Of a stretch of DNA of 35,652 bases, positions 32,082 to 35,652 are shown one piece after another. The translations under genes and the position numbers were made by a program. Every line of letters starts with the position of its first letter. Positions within the stretch are counted from its first letter, which is position 1. This stretch comes from [Eubacterium] saphenum (lineage in GTDB: Bacteria > Bacillota > Clostridia > Peptostreptococcales > Anaerovoracaceae), in the NCBI GenBank assembly GCA_004555725.1, contig SFHC01000018.1, positions 1-35,652 of the forward strand, written 5' to 3'. Under the pieces are notes generated by a model. It was not told the origin of the DNA. It worked only from the letters and a program-made list of their open reading frames with translations, and did no database searches.

Positions 32082-33560
32082 ATGGCAGAATACATCAGTA
32101 CCAGAGGCGGAGAACAGGTCGGCGCGTCACAGGCGGTTCTGGACGGCATCGGGACGTATGGAGGACTGTATGTTCCGGTGGAGCTTCAGCCGCTGGACAC
32201 CGACTGGAGTGCGCTGAAAAATATGGCATATGAGGACGTGCAGAAAATGGTTCTCCGCGCGATGCTGACGGATTATACAGAAGAAGAGCTGCAGGAAGTA
32301 TGCGAAAATCTGAACGGGGCATTTGATGCGGAGACTCCGGTTGTCCTGCGCCAGAGTGGAGATGACTGCCTGGCCGAGCTGTTCCACGGGCCGACACTGT
32401 CAGCAAGAGATTACGGAACGCTGATGCTGCCGAAACTGATCACGTTCGGCGGAAGAAAGAACGGCCTGAAAGAGAAGCTGGCAGTGCTCAGCGCGTCAGA
32501 GGGCGATCAGGGCGCGGCCGTATTCCACGCGTTTTCCGGTATGCCGGGCATGGAGGTGCTGGTCTATTCACCTAAAGAAGGCGTGACAGCTGTGCAGGAG
32601 AAACTGACAGCTGTGCAGGAGGGCTTCAACCTTCACGGCGCGGGCGTGCGCGCAGGCGAGCCGGATACCCAGCTGAATGTCAGAGAACTGCTGAACAACG
32701 TAGAATACCAGGAGAAATTAACGAACAACGGCTTCCGTTTCAGCACAGCAGGCACCGGAAATATCGGCGTCATCGCGGCGTACGTCGGGAATCTGTTCTA
32801 CATCTACGGACAAATGGTGAACGCAGCAAGGATCCAGGTTGGTGATTCCATCATCCTCAGCATTCCGACCGGAAGCATGGCAGAAGCAATGGCTGCGGTT
32901 TACGCGAAGAAACTCGGCCTTCCGGTCGGAAAGATCGTTCTGGCCTGCAATGAGAACAGCATCCTTCCGGAATTCATGGAAAGCGGAAGCTATGACGCGG
33001 ATGTGGAGTTTACAGAGACGCTGACGCCGTCTATGAATGTCGCAGATCCGACCAATCTGGAGCGGCTGCTTTATGAACTGACGGGAGGCGATACATCAGC
33101 TGTTGCAAACTACATGAACTCCATTCAGTGGATGGGCGGCTACGATATTGCTGACGAACAGAAAGAGCAGATGAATGAGTGGTTCTTCTGCACCAGTGTG
33201 TCGGATGAAGAGGCAGAAGCAGAAATGAAGCGCGCATATGACAACGGTGGAAATATTCTGGATCCGCATGCCGTAGCCGCATCGACAGCGCTGCACACTT
33301 ATCAGCAAGAGAGCGGAGATCAGACTCCGGCAGTGATCCTGGGAACCGTCAGCCCGCTGAAGACGGCAGAGATCGTACTGAATGCCATCGGAGAACCGGA
33401 AAGCGATCCTGCTGCGGCAGTTGAGAAACTGGCCGGCCTGATGGGAGCGGAAGAGCCGGATGCGCTGAATGGACTGTTCCAGAAAGACAGTGTGCATAAT
33501 AAGGCGATTAACGCAGAAGACGTGATGTCAGAGACAACCGCGATCCTGCAGCTGATGTAA
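32082..33560 (+). CDS. thrC: Threonine synthase-family protein lacking the PLP-binding lysine
   Basis: Threonine synthase makes threonine from O-phosphohomoserine using PLP. The 492-residue protein follows the ThrC fold from end to end: N-terminal STRGG near 7, LFHGPTL (100-106), a body matching the family without large gaps, TLTPSMNVADPTNLERLL (313-330) and a C-terminal domain of normal length. The key chemistry is missing, however. In ELFHGPTLSARDYG the PLP lysine (E. coli Lys107, motif TLAFKDF) is Arg109. The phosphate loop SGDTG is EGDQG (140-144), NSIN is replaced by GTGNIG, and PTGNFG is PTGSMA. The frame is intact with a good AAAAGGAGAAGG site, so this looks like a maintained pseudoenzyme or one with a different ligand, not a decaying gene. 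Same strand as folD and the MATE gene. Confidence 0.85.
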   Translation: MAEYISTRGGEQVGASQAVLDGIGTYGGLYVPVELQPLDTDWSALKNMAYEDVQKMVLRAMLTDYTEEELQEVCENLNGAFDAETPVVLRQSGDDCLAELFHGPTLSARDYGTLMLPKLITFGGRKNGLKEKLAVLSASEGDQGAAVFHAFSGMPGMEVLVYSPKEGVTAVQEKLTAVQEGFNLHGAGVRAGEPDTQLNVRELLNNVEYQEKLTNNGFRFSTAGTGNIGVIAAYVGNLFYIYGQMVNAARIQVGDSIILSIPTGSMAEAMAAVYAKKLGLPVGKIVLACNENSILPEFMESGSYDADVEFTETLTPSMNVADPTNLERLLYELTGGDTSAVANYMNSIQWMGGYDIADEQKEQMNEWFFCTSVSDEEAEAEMKRAYDNGGNILDPHAVAASTALHTYQQESGDQTPAVILGTVSPLKTAEIVLNAIGEPESDPAAAVEKLAGLMGAEEPDALNGLFQKDSVHNKAINAEDVMSETTAILQLM

Positions 33561-33571
33561 AAAGGAGTAAT

Positions 33572-34924
33572 ATGGAAGAGGAGAAAAGCAAAAAAACCGT
33601 AGATATGATTCATGGAACTCTGGGGGATAAGATGCTGAAAGTGGCAGTTCCGCTGGCGCTGACCGGCATCCTCCAGCAGCTGTTCAATGCGACCAGCGTG
33701 GCTGTTCTCGGCCGGTTTGTCGGGAAGAACGCCATGGCAGCGGTCGGAAGCAACAGTGCGTTGATCGGGCTGCTGCTGAACCTGTTTATCGGCGTTTCTA
33801 TGGGCGCAAACGTTGTAATCGCGCGTTTCACCGGACAGCGGGATAAAGAAGCCGTCAGCCGCGCCGTACATACTGCAATTCTTGTTTCCCTCATCAGCGG
33901 GTTCGGCATGATTCTGATCGGTGAGCTGCTTGCGGCCCCGGTCGTGCGTTTGCTCGGCGTTCCGGACGATGTCTTTGCAATGGCGCTGCTGTACCTGCGG
34001 ATTTATCTGATCGGCATGCCTGTGATCCTGCTCTATAACTTTGAGTCCGCGATCTTCAGAAGCCAGGGGAATACCAGAACCCCGCTGATCTGCCTGCTCA
34101 TCGCCGGCTGCATCAACCTGGGGCTGAACCTGTTTTTCGTAATCGTGCTGCATATGAACGTAAACGGCGCCGCGACGGCAACCGTAATCTCAAACTGCGT
34201 CAGCTCGGGGCTGATGATGCATATTCTCCGTCACCGCACCGGAGCACTTCAGGTCCGTCTGCGTGAACTGCGCATCGACGGGAAAATCCTGAAAGAGATT
34301 CTGCGCATCGGCGTCCCGGCGGGCATGCAGGGCATGGTGTTCTCCCTGTCTAACATCTGCATCCAGTCCGCGATCAACAGCCTCGGCTCAACCGTCATGG
34401 CCGCGTCCGCCGCAGCATTCAATATCGAGATCTTTGAGTACTACGTAGTTACGTCATTCGGCCAGACCGGGACGACCTTCATCAGTCAGAACTACGGCGC
34501 GGGCTTTTCCGACCGCTGCAGGAAAGTGTCCCGGATTTGCCTGCTCCAGGACCTGCTCGCCGCTGGCGTTTCTTCCGCTCTGCTGCTGTTTTTCGGCCGC
34601 CATCTGCTCAGCGTCTTCAACACCGATCCGGCGGTCATCACTACAGGAATCATCCGTCTGAAGTTCATCCTCGGCGGAGAGATCATCAATGCGTTTATCG
34701 AAGTCATGTCCGACATCATGCGCGGCTACGGCTATTCCCTGGTTCCGGCGCTCGCGTCCCTGATCGGCATCTGCGGCGTCCGCATCCTCTGGGTCTACAC
34801 CCTGTTTGCGCATTTCGGCACATTCGGTTCACTGATGGCCGCCTACCCGGGCAGCTGGACCGTAACCGCCATTGTCGTGCTGATTGCATATCTCGTGATG
34901 CGCCACAGAAAAGTGATCGCATAA
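33572..34924 (+). CDS. MATE-family multidrug/organic-cation efflux protein
   Basis: MATE proteins export drugs or metabolites in exchange for Na+ or H+. The 450-residue protein has twelve predicted helices in two homologous halves (about 18-230 and 240-445), with KMLKVAVPLALTGILQQLFN at the start of the first and ILRIGVPAGMQGMVFSLSN at the start of the second, and the family GSNSALIGLLLNLFIGVSMG segment. It belongs to the DinF/NorM-like bacterial group. It starts 11 bases after the threonine synthase-like gene with ribosome site AAAGGAG, so it is the last gene of that operon; a strong terminator follows at 34958. The substrate is unknown. Confidence 0.93.
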   Translation: MEEEKSKKTVDMIHGTLGDKMLKVAVPLALTGILQQLFNATSVAVLGRFVGKNAMAAVGSNSALIGLLLNLFIGVSMGANVVIARFTGQRDKEAVSRAVHTAILVSLISGFGMILIGELLAAPVVRLLGVPDDVFAMALLYLRIYLIGMPVILLYNFESAIFRSQGNTRTPLICLLIAGCINLGLNLFFVIVLHMNVNGAATATVISNCVSSGLMMHILRHRTGALQVRLRELRIDGKILKEILRIGVPAGMQGMVFSLSNICIQSAINSLGSTVMAASAAAFNIEIFEYYVVTSFGQTGTTFISQNYGAGFSDRCRKVSRICLLQDLLAAGVSSALLLFFGRHLLSVFNTDPAVITTGIIRLKFILGGEIINAFIEVMSDIMRGYGYSLVPALASLIGICGVRILWVYTLFAHFGTFGSLMAAYPGSWTVTAIVVLIAYLVMRHRKVIA

Positions 34925-34957
34925 TAGCAGATCGACTGCTGTATTCCTAGACTTCTT

Positions 34958-35001
34958 TCCCTGCTGAATAACCATTCATGTTTATTCAGCAGGGATTTTT
35001 T
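34958..35001 (+). terminator. Terminator after the MATE gene
   Basis: A 14-bp near-perfect stem TCCCTGCTGAATAA (34958-34971) / TTATTCAGCAGGGA (34982-34995) followed by seven T. Confidence 0.93.
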
Positions 35002-35296
35002 GTGACAAAAAAGATGCGCAAGGACACAGCCGGCTGTGGATATCCCGGATTCAGCAATCTATAGATCAATATCGATAATAGATAAATAATTCTATGAATA
35101 ACCATACTGTATAAATCATGTATATTAATGCGCACAAGACTATTCTTTAGGGTTATAATGATATCATCCAAGACATACCACAAATATACTGTTAGACCAA
35201 CAATAGTGTATCGCCCTGGTAGGTTGTATCTTAGTATACGTTATTGCAGTTTAATTGGAAAGGAGAGAGATCCGCAGAACGGATCACAGAACGTTT
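35002..35296. other. AT-rich intergenic region with possible promoter
   Basis: No credible gene is seen; a 65-codon minus-strand frame overlapping the terminator is rejected. A TATAAT at 35154-35159 is a possible -10 for the downstream secreted protein but lacks a clear -35. Confidence 0.45.
35269..35285 (+). promoter_or_regulatory. Hairpin between ribosome site and start codon
   Basis: GATCCG (35269-35274) / CGGATC (35280-35285) form a 6-bp stem with a 5-base loop. It sits between the strong AAGGAGAG (35260-35267) and the ATG at 35297; folding would shorten the effective spacing from 29 to about 12 bases. Confidence 0.4.
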
Positions 35297-35593
35297 ATGA
35301 AAAAGAAATTGACCATCATCCTCCTGTCCATGGTTGTCGCCGTAACCATGCTGGCGCCTCTGCAGGCGTTTGCACAGGACACCGCAGCCGTCACCGGACA
35401 GCAGAGCGGACAGACCAGTTCAAGTTCGCAGGAAGAAACACCGGCGCCTGCGCAGACACAGGAAACCGCGCAGAAATACACCGTGAAATTCAGAGTTGCC
35501 GATGCGCGCGGCCACGTGCTGAAAGGCGCAGCATTCCGCGTTTCCGCCCAAAATGGGGAGACCGTCCGAAAACTCCCCAACCTGGAACAATAA
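35297..35593 (+). pseudogene. Truncated secreted protein with the beginning of a Cna-B/SpaA-like domain
   Basis: The 98-residue product has a Sec signal peptide (MKKKLTIILL, cleavage probably after AFA near residue 26). A Gln/Ser/Thr/Pro-rich linker follows (about 27-58), then KYTVKFRVADARGHVLKGAAFRVSA split over about 60-84, which looks like the first strands of a prealbumin-like surface domain. The domain ends after about 38 residues at TAA, too short to fold, and nothing in the remaining 59 bases continues it, so I treat it as truncated. The ATG at 35297 is preferred because the signal peptide begins there; a TTG at 35255 overlaps the ribosome site. An inverted repeat TGGGGAG (35554-35560) / CTCCCCA (35573-35579) lies at the break. 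Confidence 0.5.
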
Positions 35594-35652
35594 CTAATAT
35601 AGGTATTGCATACATCGCTTTCGCTGACATCCACTCCTTGTTAAAAGAGTTT

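Noticed and set aside
32584..32621. Exact 17-base repeat at 21-base offset in the threonine synthase-like gene, as a recent tandem duplication
   Set aside because: The region has the same length as other ThrC proteins, so no insertion occurred; the similarity reflects two TAVQE-like stretches.
34986..35183. 65-codon minus-strand frame after the MATE gene
   Set aside because: It ends inside the MATE terminator, lies in AT-rich DNA and lacks a ribosome site.
1..35652. CRISPR arrays, tRNA or rRNA genes
   Set aside because: No regularly spaced repeats of 25-40 bases and no cloverleaf or ribosomal RNA sequence were recognised on either strand.

Overview
The window (about 35.7 kb, moderately GC-balanced) looks like a chromosomal segment of a Gram-positive anaerobe of the Bacillota, most likely class Clostridia (Lachnospiraceae-like). 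This rests on strong AGGAGG-type ribosome binding sites, TTGACA/TATAAT promoters, T-tailed hairpin terminators, TPP riboswitches in front of thiamine genes, teichoic-acid genes, ECF-type nickel uptake and an FchA/FolD pair. The exact lineage cannot be fixed from sequence reading alone.

Layout, left to right. (1) 1-1239: a broken Nramp-type transporter whose 5' end is replaced by what looks like an insertion-sequence end. (2) 1301-4697: a TPP-riboswitch-controlled thiazole-synthesis operon thiS-thiG-thiH-tenI/thiE; thiF is missing from it. (3) 4698-6290: a gene-poor stretch with a strong leftward promoter and antitoxin-like remnant, a rightward promoter-ORF-terminator unit encoding a 27-residue peptide, and a mazEF toxin-antitoxin pair. 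(4) 6408-8379: an FNR-like flavin reductase and uppP (undecaprenyl-diphosphate phosphatase). (5) 8487-14522: larE-larB-larC (nickel-pincer nucleotide synthesis) diverging from cbiM-cbiQ-cbiO (ECF nickel/cobalt uptake). Together they would import nickel and build the cofactor of LarA-type enzymes; no larA lies in the window. (6) 14596-15534: a ketopantoate reductase-family enzyme. (7) 15556-18714: a second TPP riboswitch with a thiamine-binding protein and ThiXYZ transporter for a pyrimidine precursor. With region 2 it suggests thiazole made in the cell and pyrimidine salvaged. (8) 18945-20120: a secreted right-handed beta-helix protein. (9) 20440-28860: a tightly packed leftward operon for alditol-phosphate teichoic acid: acyltransferase/glycerophosphotransferase fusion, tarJ, epimerase, polymerase, tarI, second polymerase, second tarI. 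(10) 29147-34924: AI-2E family membrane protein, fchA, folD, a threonine synthase-like protein and a MATE exporter. (11) 35297-end: a truncated secreted protein.

The most unusual proteins are in region 10. The threonine synthase homologue has lost its PLP-binding lysine (Arg109) and has altered PLP-binding loops although its reading frame and family length are intact. The neighbouring FolD has lost the two residues needed for cyclohydrolase activity (Leu52, Phe96) and sits beside a separate cyclohydrolase, FchA. The acyltransferase-polymerase fusion in the teichoic operon, the orphan 27-aa peptide unit, and a palindrome shared by the lar and cbi regulatory regions are further points for follow-up.
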